8,429 bases of DNA from JBDTMT01 sp033764095. Lineage in GTDB: Bacteria; Desulfobacterota; Binatia; HRBIN30; CADEER01. Of the stretch, positions 8,147-8,429 are shown in pieces (the first letter of the stretch is position 1; every line of letters begins with the position of its first letter). The translations under genes and the position numbers were made by a program. The notes under the pieces are model-generated. The model worked only from the letters and a program-made list of their open reading frames with translations, was not told the origin of the DNA and ran no database searches. Location: the NCBI GenBank assembly GCA_033764095.1, contig JANRJF010000102.1:1-8429 (forward strand), given 5' to 3'.

Positions 8147-8429
8147 ATGGACGCGACGCTGAAGGGCCTGGTGGGGCTGCTCGAGGGCAGCGACGTCGAG
8201 GCGCGCTGCGCCGCGCTGGTGGTGCTGTCGCGCCTCGGCCTCGCCGACGAGCGCGTCGCACGCGCCGCCGCCAAGGCGGTGGCGAGCCCGAACATCCTGC
8301 TGCGCGACTTCGCGCTCGGCTACTTCGAACAGGTCAAGTCGCCGCTCACCGTCGAGGTGGTGCTGCCGTTGCTCGACGGCGAGGACGAGCCGGTGCGCGC
8401 CCGCGCCGTCGCCCTGCTGGCGCCGCACG
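8147..8429 (+). CDS. HEAT-repeat-like helical protein, 5' part only
   Basis: The first 94 codons of a gene that runs off the right edge without a stop. The translation begins MDATLKGLVGLLEGSDVEAR and continues as Leu/Ala-rich helical pairs. Segments DVEARCAALVVLSRLG (16-31), NILLRDFALGYFEQV (50-64) and EDEPVRARAVALLA (79-92) have the Asp/Val/Arg pattern of HEAT or PBS-lyase-type repeats, which act as protein-interaction scaffolds. No signal peptide or catalytic motif is seen. GGAGG (8122-8126) is too far upstream (20 bases) to be an optimal ribosome-binding site, so the ATG at 8147 is likely but not proven. It is divergent from the SDR. The full length and function cannot be judged from this fragment. 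Confidence 0.72.
   Translation, partial: MDATLKGLVGLLEGSDVEARCAALVVLSRLGLADERVARAAAKAVASPNILLRDFALGYFEQVKSPLTVEVVLPLLDGEDEPVRARAVALLAPH

Noticed and set aside
8042..8428. In-frame N-terminal extension of the SDR to the window edge
   Set aside because: The Rossmann motif begins 11 residues after the GTG at 8041, which has a strong Shine-Dalgarno sequence. The extension overlaps the HEAT-like gene antisense.

Overview
The window is high-GC bacterial chromosome with densely packed genes and no gene-free stretch over 300 bases. I see no phage, transposase, CRISPR, tRNA or rRNA. A Sec-type periplasmic cyclophilin and an RNase E/G-family enzyme suggest a Gram-negative organism. The two-subunit 2-oxoacid:ferredoxin oxidoreductase points to ferredoxin-linked central carbon metabolism. 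A proteobacterial, myxobacterial or 'Binatota'-like host would fit, but this is inference and I cannot place the taxon.

Layout from left to right. (1) The 3' end of a ribonuclease G gene (+, 1-651). (2) A zinc-ribbon putative metallopeptidase (+, 754-1821). (3) A 185-base gap holding a G8C5 tract, a weak promoter candidate and a predicted 14-bp leader hairpin. (4) korA-korB (+, 2007-4897), overlapping by ATGA and encoding a gamma-alpha fusion plus a beta subunit. (5) A 64-nt near-palindrome filling the convergent gap after korB. (6) A minus-strand cluster transcribed ppiA, then a HAD hydrolase, then a DoxX-like membrane protein (6646 down to 4970). (7) A small Rieske [2Fe-2S] protein (+, 6752-7093), divergent from ppiA. 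(8) A convergent gap with a perfect 17-bp inverted repeat. (9) A short-chain dehydrogenase/reductase with a GTG start (-, 8041-7196). (10) A HEAT-repeat-like gene running off the right edge (+, 8147-8429), divergent from the SDR, with a perfect 9-bp inverted repeat between them.

The only clear functional unit is KorAB, which should interconvert 2-oxoglutarate (or a related 2-oxoacid), CoA and oxidised ferredoxin with the acyl-CoA, CO2 and reduced ferredoxin. No delta/ferredoxin subunit gene lies beside it. The Rieske protein is another electron carrier, but nothing shows that it serves KorAB. The other genes look like ordinary housekeeping or accessory functions.

I found no convincing new biological system. 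The most interesting signals are non-coding: the structured korA leader and the large palindromes at both convergent gene junctions.
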